Below, piece by piece: positions 1-6,430 of a stretch of DNA of 10,044 bases. The stretch is from assembly GCA_000416085.1 (NCBI GenBank), contig KE356579.1:1547241-1557284 (forward strand), read 5' to 3'. Position 1 is the first letter of the stretch, and the number at the start of each line of letters is the position of its first letter. The DNA is from a halophilic archaeon J07HX64. GTDB lineage: Archaea > Halobacteriota > Halobacteria > Halobacteriales > Haloarculaceae. Both the position numbers and the translations under genes were made by a program. The notes beneath the pieces were generated by a model, which saw nothing but the letters and a program-made list of their open reading frames with translations, was not told the DNA's origin and did no database searches.

Positions 1-596
1 GCCGCTCCCGAGGGTCCTGTACGGATGACCGCTCGCAATGTCACCGCGTCGTTCAGTCGATACGCCCGTGTCATCCCATTACAAGAGCTACGACTGTGAC
101 CGTACCAGACAACGCCACGGGGGCCGGCAGTGGTCCGGTCGCACCTTCGAAACCGGGATGGGGGGTGTCGAGTTTGACACCCGATCGGTCACTGTCGACG
201 AGAGCGAGACACAGGACGGCGATGGCACGCCGGCGTCTGTTGCAGAAACACACTGTCTATATCGGGTGTCTCACAGCTACGGAACAGGTCTGTGTTCAGA
301 GCACTGCACCCGGTGGATGTAGCGACAGGTGAGCAGGGGTGGGCGCTCACCCGGCCGGCGGCGTGGACTTGCCGCCGACGGTGCTAGAGCACCCGCAGTG
401 TGGGGAACAGGGTCTAGACCGTGTGAGCCACACAAGTTCGCGGGTAAACCCGGAGAACCGGTGCTGTCTGTGGACAGTGGACTGGCGGGGCATACGCGCG
501 TCGAGTACTCTGACAGGGCACTCTGTATAGCTAGACACGGGGTTTTGCAGATACCTAGCACGTAGACACAGGGAGAGACAGAGCATAGACGTATGT
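1..596. other. Left intergenic region, no supportable gene
   Basis: Short open frames occur on both strands. Their translations are rich in Arg, Ser, Cys and Pro, unlike the acidic proteins elsewhere in the window, and none resembles a known family, so I call no gene here. The end of a gene entering from the left cannot be excluded: two plus-strand frames are open at base 1 and stop at 26-28 and 88-90. The region does hold several perfect inverted repeats. Two have 7-bp arms, GGGTGTC-N6-GACACCC at 163-182 and GGTGAGC-N10-GCTCACC at 328-351, and a cluster lies at 411-477. Four CTAG sites lie at 384, 414, 531 and 555. A TATA-like stretch (GTATAG, 525-530) and a T-run (542-545) lie 50-70 bp before the regulator start and could belong to its promoter. 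Confidence 0.6.
411..477. repeat. Cluster of four short inverted repeats
   Basis: Four perfect dyads lie almost end to end: the palindrome GGTCTAGACC (411-420), GTGTG-N3-CACAC (421-433), CGGGT-N2-ACCCG (441-452) and CTGTC-N4-GACAG (464-477). The last ends about 120 bp upstream of the regulator start at 597. They could be operator sites or helices of an untranslated RNA. Single 5-bp dyads are common by chance, so only the run of four is notable. No repeat unit is shared among them, which argues against a simple iterated binding site. Confidence 0.4.
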
Positions 597-1028
597 ATGC
601 AACAGTCAGCCCGTCTCCCTACGAACCCGCCAGAGAACCCGGACAGTGTCGCAGAGCCCGCGTCCGAGCAATCAGCTCAGCGGACAGTCGAGGCAGATGA
701 CCTGCTGGAGCTGCTGGGTGACGAGTACACGTACCGTGTGTTCGAGGCCGTCGTCGAGAAGCCCCGCACCGGCCGCGAGCTTATCGAGACCACCGATGTC
801 TCGAAGCCGACCGTGTACCGACGACTGCAGGAGCTCGAAGCGGCCGGACTGGTCGAGTCGACGGTAAAGATCGCGTCGGACGGCAACCACTGCAAACAGT
901 TCCACACTACCGTCACCTCGGTGGCGGTGAGCTTCGACGCTGATGGGTTCACCGCGCGTCTCGAGTCGGAGAGTCGCCCCGCCTCTGCACGTGCCACCAC
1001 GGACACGCGACCCGTAGCAGACGACTAA
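597..1028 (+). CDS. Winged helix-turn-helix transcriptional regulator (ArsR-like fold)
   Basis: A 143-residue predicted cytoplasmic DNA-binding protein. Residues 1-30 are a polar, probably disordered leader. Residues 33-107 fit a winged helix: a first helix (LLELLGDEYTYRVFEAVVE), then TGRELIETTDVSKPTVYRRL, which reads as helix-turn-recognition helix (about 58-77), then QELEAAGLVES leading into a short wing. The Ser-Lys-Pro-Thr-Val-Tyr-Arg-Arg pattern of the recognition helix is typical of haloarchaeal ArsR/MarR-like regulators. A beta-rich segment with an NHCKQFH motif (97-103) and a disordered C-terminal tail follow. One Cys next to two His could suggest metal or redox sensing, but a single Cys is weak evidence. 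The ATG at 597 has no close Shine-Dalgarno sequence; GGGAG at 571-575 is too far upstream. The next gene on the same strand is the ABC exporter, 409 bp downstream. The DNA-binding call is solid; the ligand and target are unknown. Confidence 0.85.
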   Translation: MQQSARLPTNPPENPDSVAEPASEQSAQRTVEADDLLELLGDEYTYRVFEAVVEKPRTGRELIETTDVSKPTVYRRLQELEAAGLVESTVKIASDGNHCKQFHTTVTSVAVSFDADGFTARLESESRPASARATTDTRPVADD

Positions 1029-1437
1029 CACCGACCCGTTCTGTGTGTCGCGTATCCCACTACTCTGTCTACGGACCTGGCACAGACAGTCTCGGTGTGT
1101 ACCGGGGGCAGACGTGAGAGTTTCACAGTCGAGGGGTGAGAGAACGGGGCGCGGTATCGTCCAGACGGGGGGAACCGAGTTGGGCCGGTCCCAGCACACT
1201 CCACACTGCTGTGATCGTCGGGACCCTCGTATCCGAGAGCGAGAGCGGGTCGACCGCAGGTTGGTTGCGGCAGGGGTCGGTTGGTGGTGGTCGCACCCGC
1301 CCCGAGTCCGTGCCGCGACGCTCGGTACGAGGCGTGGGTGTGGAGAGCGTGGACTGCTCGAGCTCCGCCTGTAGACGGGGGTATGTGCTCGTATCTCTAC
1401 CAGAACGGTTTATGTTGGTCGACAGCTATGCGATACC
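1029..1437. other. Intergenic region with G-rich tract, upstream of exporter
   Basis: Overlapping frames here translate to Arg/Ser/Gly-rich sequence without the acidic bias of local proteins, so no gene is called. The main visible feature is a G-rich segment on the plus strand at 1259-1290, with eight GG-or-longer tracts separated by 1-4 bases, which could in principle fold into a two-tier G-quadruplex. The exporter promoter sits at the right end. The length suggests that the exporter has its own transcript and is not read through from the regulator. Confidence 0.55.
1407..1414 (+). promoter_or_regulatory. TATA-like box for the exporter, leaderless spacing
   Basis: GGTTTATG lies with its centre about 27 bp before the ATG at 1438. 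Haloarchaeal TATA boxes (TTTAW-like) lie about 26-27 bp before the transcription start, so transcription would begin at or next to the ATG, giving a leaderless transcript. The lack of a ribosome-binding site before the ATG agrees. This is the clearest promoter in the window. Confidence 0.6.
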
Positions 1438-3330
1438 ATGTCAAACTCAGACGGCTCACTCGACGACCTCCGGGAGCGAACCGACCGTCCGATGCGGTAC
1501 CTCGCCAGACAGTACGGACCGGACAACCTGTCGTATCTGGTTATCGGTGGCGTCATGACGGTTCTCGGTGCGGCGCTGTTCTCGATTCCGGCGTTCGTAC
1601 TGGGGGTCGCACTCGACACGATCTTCCAGCAGAATCAGGCGTTTACACTTCCGCTCGTGCCCGATGTGTGGCTCCCCGACAGCAGGGAGGGGCAGTTCTG
1701 GCTCACAGTCGCTATCGTCACCGGGTCGTTTCTGACCGCCGCTGTCGCCGGGTACATCCGTGGCTGGGCGCTCAACCGGGTCGCCCAGGATGTCCAGCAC
1801 GAGCTTCGAACCGACACCTACGAGCAGATGCAGACCCAGCGAATGTCGTTTTTCGACGATCACAAGACCGGCGAGATAATGTCGGTACTGAACAACGACG
1901 TGAACCAGCTCGAGTCGTTTCTCTCACAGGACCTCCAGGCCGGGGTGCGGATCGTCGTCACGTCGATTGTTATCGCCGCAATCACGCTGTATCTCCACTG
2001 GCAGCTCGCGCTCTTTACACTAACAATGGTCCCGGCGCTCGCCTACGCCTCTCACAAGTTCCAGCAGGTGATCGAACCGAAGTACGGCGACGTGCGGTCC
2101 TCGGTCGGGAAGCTGAACACCCGCCTCGAGAATAATATCGGTGGTATCAGCGTTATAAAGTCGTTCGGCCAGGAGCGGTCGGAGGCCGACCGGGTCGCCG
2201 GTGCCTCGGACGAGTACCGGTCGGCGAACTGGTCGGCGATTCGCAGTCGAATAAAGTTCTTTCCGACGCTCATCCTGATCACCGCGGTCGGGTACGGTGT
2301 CACGTTCGCGCTGGGCGGGTACGTGTTCCTGCAGGACGGCTCGTGGGTGTTCACGATCGGGCTCTCCGCGGGGACACTCGTTACGTTCCTGCTGTACAGC
2401 CGACGGCTGATGTACCCGATGCGGGAGTTCGGACAGGTGCTCAACAACTACCAGTACGCCTACTCCGCGGCCGAGCGTGTGGTCGGTCTGTTGCAGGACC
2501 CGGACCAGATAGAGAACCGAACAGACGGCAAACGGCCCGAACAGATCGACGGCGGGGTCGAGTACGAGAACGTCACGTTCAGCTACGACGGCGAGGAGAC
2601 GATCATCGACGACGTGAGCCTCTCGGTTGCGCCCGGCGAGACCGTCGGGCTGGTCGGTCCGACCGGCGCCGGCAAGACGACACTGACGAAGCTGTTGATG
2701 CGGCTGTACGACACCGACGAGGGCGCTGTTCGGCTCGACGGACACGACGTGCAGGAGCTCGATGTCCGGAGCCTCCGCGACCACCTGGGGTACGTCTCCC
2801 AGGAGCCGTTCCTGTTTGGCGGGACGATCCGCGAGAACGTATCCTACGGTGTCACAGACCCGGAGGAACAGGAGCTCGTGACCGCACTCGACCGGGCCGG
2901 CGCGTGGGAGTTCGTCAGCGACCTCGACGACGGACTCGAGACGGTGGTGGGCGAGCGTGGGGTGAAGCTGTCCGGCGGCCAGCGCCAGCGACTCGCCATC
3001 GCACGGGCGATTCTCCGCGACCCGACACTGCTGGTTCTGGACGAGGCGACCAGCCACGTCGACAACGAGACCGAACTGGTCGTCCAGCAGAACGTCACCG
3101 AGGTGAGTGAGCAGCGGACGACGTTCGTCATCGCACACCGGCTCTCGACAGTACGCAACGCCGACCGTATCATCGTGCTCGATGACGGCCAGATTGTCGA
3201 GTCAGGTACCCACGATGCGCTCCTCGAAACCGACGGACTGTACGCGGACCTGTGGCGGGTCCAGATCGGTGACCTCGAGGCACTCCCCGAGGGGTTCGTC
3301 CAGCAGACTGTCGGTACCACCGGTGACTGA
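1438..3330 (+). CDS. ABC exporter half-transporter, fused permease and ATPase
   Basis: A 630-residue protein of the usual length for type IV (MsbA/Sav1866-like) exporters, expected to act as a dimer in the cytoplasmic membrane and to use ATP to move a substrate outward. The N-terminal half has six likely membrane helices (about 33-58, 88-112, 168-188, 190-206, 278-298, 302-322), with cytoplasmic coupling loops between. The ATPase domain starts near residue 373 and is complete: Walker A GPTGAGKTT (407-415), Q-loop SQEPFLF (454-460), signature LSGGQ (511-515), Walker B LLVLDE (531-536), D-loop SHVD (539-542) and switch His567 in IAHRLS. All catalytic residues are intact, so it should be active. 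The start is supported by the TATA-like box 27 bp upstream. Members of this family export lipids, peptides or drugs, and the sequence does not show which. The upstream winged-helix protein is a candidate regulator. Confidence 0.95.
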   Translation: MSNSDGSLDDLRERTDRPMRYLARQYGPDNLSYLVIGGVMTVLGAALFSIPAFVLGVALDTIFQQNQAFTLPLVPDVWLPDSREGQFWLTVAIVTGSFLTAAVAGYIRGWALNRVAQDVQHELRTDTYEQMQTQRMSFFDDHKTGEIMSVLNNDVNQLESFLSQDLQAGVRIVVTSIVIAAITLYLHWQLALFTLTMVPALAYASHKFQQVIEPKYGDVRSSVGKLNTRLENNIGGISVIKSFGQERSEADRVAGASDEYRSANWSAIRSRIKFFPTLILITAVGYGVTFALGGYVFLQDGSWVFTIGLSAGTLVTFLLYSRRLMYPMREFGQVLNNYQYAYSAAERVVGLLQDPDQIENRTDGKRPEQIDGGVEYENVTFSYDGEETIIDDVSLSVAPGETVGLVGPTGAGKTTLTKLLMRLYDTDEGAVRLDGHDVQELDVRSLRDHLGYVSQEPFLFGGTIRENVSYGVTDPEEQELVTALDRAGAWEFVSDLDDGLETVVGERGVKLSGGQRQRLAIARAILRDPTLLVLDEATSHVDNETELVVQQNVTEVSEQRTTFVIAHRLSTVRNADRIIVLDDGQIVESGTHDALLETDGLYADLWRVQIGDLEALPEGFVQQTVGTTGD

Positions 3331-3389
3331 GGTCGGTGGGGACACGCTCACCGGGCGCTGTGAGTCTCCGAAGCGGTAGACAGTTCAGG

Positions 3390-3412
3390 ACAGTGCCGTA
3401 CTGTTCGGTACG
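3390..3412 (+). promoter_or_regulatory. Overlapping dyads directly before the 143-residue gene
   Basis: Two perfect 5-bp inverted repeats overlap in the 23 bp before the ATG at 3413: ACAGT-N5-ACTGT (3390-3404) and CGTAC-N6-GTACG (3397-3412), the second touching the start codon. The two pairings exclude each other. They could be an operator or an RNA hairpin at the start, but dyads this short also arise by chance. The 82-bp gap after the exporter lacks a clear TATA box, so cotranscription with the exporter is possible. Confidence 0.3.
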
Positions 3413-3844
3413 ATGGCCACCGAGACGTACGTTCACATCATCGCACCGGACCGGGGCTCGCTGTTCGCGTTCCGCGACGACGCCGACGACTCCTTTCTGG
3501 AGTACGGTGTCGCCCCCGAGGTGGGGGACGTTGTCGACATCCCGGTCGCCGATGCCCGGCGGTGGAGCGAGCAGCATCCGGCAGACACGGACGCCGACGG
3601 CTGGCTGGGGTATCTCTGTCCCGAGGCTCTCGCCGCAGTCGAGACGCCCGCTGACGGCTCACTGTGCTACGTCGGCGTCTCCGGTCTTCCGGTGGTCGAC
3701 CGACTCCTCAGGGAGACAACCGGTGTACACCCGTCTGTTGTTCTGCAGTCACACACCGCGTCGAACCTCGCGAAGTACACCGTCTACCGGTACGACGAGA
3801 CGGCAGACCAGTTCGGCGTGTTCGCCCGGGGGAGAGTCGACTAA
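3413..3844 (+). CDS. Hypothetical acidic protein, 143 aa
   Basis: I do not recognise this protein. It is acidic, has no signal peptide or membrane helix, and is probably cytoplasmic. The N-terminus (ETYVHIIAPDRGSLFAFRD) and the stretches EVGDVVDIPVADA and SLCYVGVSGLPVVDRLL look like alternating strands and helices of a compact alpha/beta domain. A central DTDADGWLGYLCPEAL segment (about 59-73) holds one of its two Cys (69); the other is Cys85. The C-terminus KYTVYRYDETADQFGVFARG looks like a final beta hairpin. Codon usage and acidity match the neighbours, and the ATG at 3413 is the only good start. It follows the exporter by 82 bp on the same strand and may be cotranscribed. It ends 8 bp from the convergent stop of the next gene, so termination must be tight or the two transcripts overlap. 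Confidence 0.75.
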   Translation: MATETYVHIIAPDRGSLFAFRDDADDSFLEYGVAPEVGDVVDIPVADARRWSEQHPADTDADGWLGYLCPEALAAVETPADGSLCYVGVSGLPVVDRLLRETTGVHPSVVLQSHTASNLAKYTVYRYDETADQFGVFARGRVD

Positions 3845-3852
3845 CCGAGCCC

Positions 3853-5613
3853 TCACAGACCGACGAGGCAGTCGGCTATCTGTCGCCGGACGACCACAGA
3901 GACCGGACCGCCGACAGCCGCGAGCCGGACCAGCGGAACGAGTGCGGACAGCACGTCGGTGTCGACGGTCAGGAACTGATCCGAGACGGCCGGGGCGTCG
4001 CCGTCGAGGTCCGGAAGGATGCCACAGCTGGCCTCCGTCGCGAGGACGACCGCAGACCCCGGTTCGAACCAGTCGTGAGCGTTCGCCAGCGCCACCTCGT
4101 GACGCCCCTGTTCGACCAGCTGTTTCACCCGGCAGAGCTGTCGGTGACAGACGACACCGACCTGACGGCTGTCGTTGTTTGTTTCGACCTCGTCGTAGCG
4201 GACGAGCGCCGTCTCGAACTCGCCGCGCCGCTCCGCCCGACGGGCGGCCGAGATAGTCTCGATAGTGTCGAGTCCCCGGAGCCGCAGCGAGCCCTGTGGT
4301 GCCGCCTGTGCCTCGTTGCGGGCTTTCTCGGCTGCCCAACTGACCTCGTCGTACATACTTTCGGTGAACGCGAGGTGGGCCTGTGCCTCGTACTCGCGAC
4401 AGCGGTGGACGTGCAGTGTGCCCGTGATTGTCGATTCGACTTTCTCCGCCGAGGTGTCCCGGTCTGCGGTGAGCGCTGTCGGCTCGAACCGCCCGAACAG
4501 CCGCTGTGCGTTTATGTGGAGCTGGTAGCGACAGGCCCAGTCGTCGGTGGCGTGTGCCGCGTGTCTGAACGCCTTGCTCAGGTACTTCACGAACCGGACG
4601 ACACTAACCGGCCTCACCGCGGCGGCAGCCTGGCCGTAGCTGTCGGCGACCGTCTCCCACTCGGGCTCCGGCATCCCCGCCCGGTCGGTCAGCCACCGAC
4701 CCCCGCCGGCCTCGATCGCATCCGCGAGGTGTCGGTACGACTCGGCGTACGCCGCCTGGTCGGACTCCTCCGGATGGGCTGTCACGGCGTCGAGCAGCCG
4801 GAGATGCCGCTGTGCCAGAACGAGGTCCGCCCTCGTTATATCTTGGTCGCCGTGACGATACTCCTCGATCACGTCTGTTGCGGTCAGATAGAGGTACTCA
4901 CAGAGTGTCTCGACCGACGGTGAGGCGTGCAGTGCCGCCTCCTGGAGCCGTTTTTTGACCGGGTCGGCAAAGGCCCGTTTCTCCGCTGCCACGAGATACT
5001 CGGCTGCGCTGTCACACTCGACCGGCGGCTCCGGTCTCGGTACGGTCTCGATGTAGGTCGACAGCACCTGCTCCAACCGGGACTCGGTGTCGTCGGCCCC
5101 GAGAGCCACCTCCGAGAGCCACGCCCGGGCAACGTACTCGACGGCTGCGTACTCGTTTGTGGGAGTGTCCGAGAGCAGTCTGTGGAGTGTTGCACTGGTT
5201 CCTGTCGGTGTCTCGACCTCGTCGTACAGATGCTCGACGGTCGTCTTGACCGCCGACAGCAGCGACGGGACCGTTATATCGAGGCTGTCGAAGGCACGCC
5301 GCCGGCACTCGAGCTGTGCGAGTGTCGGGGCCTTGTACGCCCGGCCTCGCGGACTCATACCCAGGACCATGTTCTTGAGGCTCCGTTCGAGCCGCTCCTC
5401 CAGTCGTCTGCGAATCGCCCCGGTGGGTCCGTGGTCGAGAAACACCCGGCGCAGTTCGACGTACTCCTCGAAGGACAGCGACTCCTGTGCACTCCCCCTG
5501 AGCGCCGAGTAGAAGCTGATCTCGTCGCTGTAGTCGGCAGCAAACGACTCGTACAGGCCGGGGTCGGCGACGAGGGCCGCGGCCTGCTCTGCGGGACTCC
5601 GTTCGAGACTCAT
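3853..5613 (-). CDS. Hypothetical alpha-helical protein with TPR-like C-terminal part, 586 aa
   Basis: I do not recognise this protein. It reads as almost entirely helical and soluble, with no signal peptide or membrane helix. Residues 40-110 are Arg/Glu-rich and include GPTGAIRRRLEERLERSLKN (62-81) and an MSPRGRAYKAPTLAQLECRRR segment (86-106) more basic than the rest. Residues 400-530 look like tetratricopeptide-type helix pairs (for example REYEAQAHLAFTESMYDEVSWAAEKA and ERRGEFETALVRYDEVE), suggesting a protein-binding scaffold; that is inference. I start it at the ATG whose A is at 5613 (MSLERSPAEQ). The frame stays open to an ATG at 5688, but the extra 25 residues are strongly basic and unlike a haloarchaeal N-terminus. 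It diverges from the HNH gene across about 100 bp and ends 8 bp from the convergent 143-residue gene. Long antisense open frames over it are shadows of its codon bias. Confidence 0.8.
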   Translation of the reverse strand: MSLERSPAEQAAALVADPGLYESFAADYSDEISFYSALRGSAQESLSFEEYVELRRVFLDHGPTGAIRRRLEERLERSLKNMVLGMSPRGRAYKAPTLAQLECRRRAFDSLDITVPSLLSAVKTTVEHLYDEVETPTGTSATLHRLLSDTPTNEYAAVEYVARAWLSEVALGADDTESRLEQVLSTYIETVPRPEPPVECDSAAEYLVAAEKRAFADPVKKRLQEAALHASPSVETLCEYLYLTATDVIEEYRHGDQDITRADLVLAQRHLRLLDAVTAHPEESDQAAYAESYRHLADAIEAGGGRWLTDRAGMPEPEWETVADSYGQAAAAVRPVSVVRFVKYLSKAFRHAAHATDDWACRYQLHINAQRLFGRFEPTALTADRDTSAEKVESTITGTLHVHRCREYEAQAHLAFTESMYDEVSWAAEKARNEAQAAPQGSLRLRGLDTIETISAARRAERRGEFETALVRYDEVETNNDSRQVGVVCHRQLCRVKQLVEQGRHEVALANAHDWFEPGSAVVLATEASCGILPDLDGDAPAVSDQFLTVDTDVLSALVPLVRLAAVGGPVSVVVRRQIADCLVGL

Positions 5614-5712
5614 CTGGTTATCTACCCTTGGTGCGTGCCGAGTATCTGTTCTTCGCTCTGTGGGCTTTTTGACCCGCAACAGCCTCATCTGTCTGGACCG
5701 TCTTCACCGGAT
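5614..5712. promoter_or_regulatory. Divergent promoter region
   Basis: This 99-bp spacer must hold promoters for both flanking genes. For the minus-strand gene, AGATAC (complement of 5642-5647) lies about 31 bp before its ATG, near the spacing for a leaderless or very short-leader transcript. For the plus-strand gene, a T-run (CTTTTTGA, about 5665-5672) lies about 45 bp before the ATG and would give a leader of roughly 18 bases. Neither gene has a Shine-Dalgarno sequence. The assignments are tentative; the region itself is defined by the flanking genes. Confidence 0.4.
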
Positions 5713-6282
5713 ATGGAGCGAACCGATGCGGGAACAACCGTCGGTGTCGACGACCCGTACGCTGTTGTCGAGCGGTGTGACTACCTCACGTCGGACGGAC
5801 GGTGTCGGTTCGCGGTCGAACACGCCGACCACGACCCGGAGTTCGCTGCCGCTCGCCAGGCGGAGCAGTTCCGGTGCCCGGTCGCGGGTGACCCGACCGA
5901 GGAGGGACCGACCGGACCGTGGGACTGGGCTGACTGTCCGCAGTTCCGGTGTCGGAACCACGATGACGGCTGTGTCCGGTGTGGGCTGACCGAGGAACGG
6001 ATGGCACACGACGACGACCGCCCGCTGATCGAGGAACACCACCTCTCGTACGCCGACTCCTCCGCGGAGGGGTCCGGGGCGACGAGCCACGAGATAACCG
6101 TGTCTCTCTGCCGGTGGTGTCACGCGAAGGTTCACGACTCCTGGGCCCGCATCGACGACGACGTCAACCCCGACCAGGCGGCGATCGCCGAGCGCGAAAC
6201 CCGGTGTGCCCGCCAGCAGGCCGAAACCGCGTTCGACTCCGCGGCGGAACTGTCCGAGGATATTGACACCGACGGACGCTGA
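5713..6282 (+). CDS. Cys-rich HNH endonuclease-like protein
   Basis: A 189-residue acidic protein with ten Cys. The C-terminal half looks like a zinc-supported HNH/McrA-type nuclease fold: a first knuckle CVRC (87-90), then EEHHLSY (107-113) with the expected metal and catalytic His pair (109-110), then a second knuckle CRWC (133-136) followed by HAKVH (137-141), with an acidic DDD at 148-150. The N-terminal half holds a second Cys set (Cys22, 31, 55, 75, 80) in the context RCDYLTSDGRCRF and WADCPQFRC, possibly another zinc-binding module. HNH proteins usually cut or nick DNA with a divalent metal; some have lost activity or serve other roles, so catalysis is not proven. Translation from the ATG at 5713 gives a coherent N-terminus (MERTDAGTTVGVDDPYAVVE), whereas the open frame upstream runs antisense to the neighbouring gene. 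It converges on the helicase gene, 148 bp apart. Confidence 0.8.
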   Translation: MERTDAGTTVGVDDPYAVVERCDYLTSDGRCRFAVEHADHDPEFAAARQAEQFRCPVAGDPTEEGPTGPWDWADCPQFRCRNHDDGCVRCGLTEERMAHDDDRPLIEEHHLSYADSSAEGSGATSHEITVSLCRWCHAKVHDSWARIDDDVNPDQAAIAERETRCARQQAETAFDSAAELSEDIDTDGR

Positions 6283-6374
6283 GAGGTCACTGTCTCGTCT
6301 CATCTGACCTACAGCCACAGACCCCTGCAGTGACCACCGTGTCGTCCTGAGGGGGATTTCATACTGCGTTCCAG

Positions 6375-6396
6375 CGCTGATGTCTCTTTCTCAGCG
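6375..6396. terminator. Hairpin between convergent HNH and helicase genes
   Basis: CGCTGA-N10-TCAGCG forms a perfect 6-bp stem with a pyrimidine-rich loop (TGTCTCTTTC), between the stops at 6282 (+) and 6431 (-). The position suits transcription termination, and the loop gives the plus strand a short pyrimidine-rich tract. Archaeal termination depends more on T-runs than on hairpins, so this is a weak call. Confidence 0.3.
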
Positions 6397-6430
6397 ACAC
6401 TCCGGACCTGTAACGCACGGAACAGTGAGA

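Noticed and set aside
1..43. Possible start of a minus-strand gene running off the left edge (GTG at 41-43)
   Set aside because: Only about 14 codons would be visible, with no well-placed promoter and no recognisable sequence.
1045..1374. 109-residue open frame between regulator and exporter
   Set aside because: It is rich in Arg, Cys and Trp, with no acidic bias or domain, and overlaps other open frames of equal quality, as expected for non-coding GC-rich DNA.
2020..3138. 372-residue open frame antisense to the ABC exporter
   Set aside because: It is a shadow of the exporter ATPase domain, which has every family motif on the plus strand; the antisense translation shows no motif.
4061..4070. 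GGTTCGAACC resembling a tRNA T-arm
   Set aside because: It encodes WFEP in the 586-residue protein, and no acceptor stem, anticodon arm or D-arm surrounds it.
3664..4923. 419-residue open frame on the plus strand
   Set aside because: It lies antisense to the 586-residue minus-strand gene. Its open state follows from GC-rich codon bias, and its translation is Arg/Cys-rich with no recognisable domain.
5614..5688. Alternative upstream start for the 586-residue protein
   Set aside because: It would add 25 strongly basic residues unlike local proteins and use up most of the divergent promoter spacer. The ATG at 5611-5613 is preferred, though not proven.
4927..5712. Upstream extension of the HNH gene
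   Set aside because: The frame is open far upstream, but the extension runs antisense through the 586-residue gene and lacks acidic composition. The ATG at 5713 gives a coherent start.
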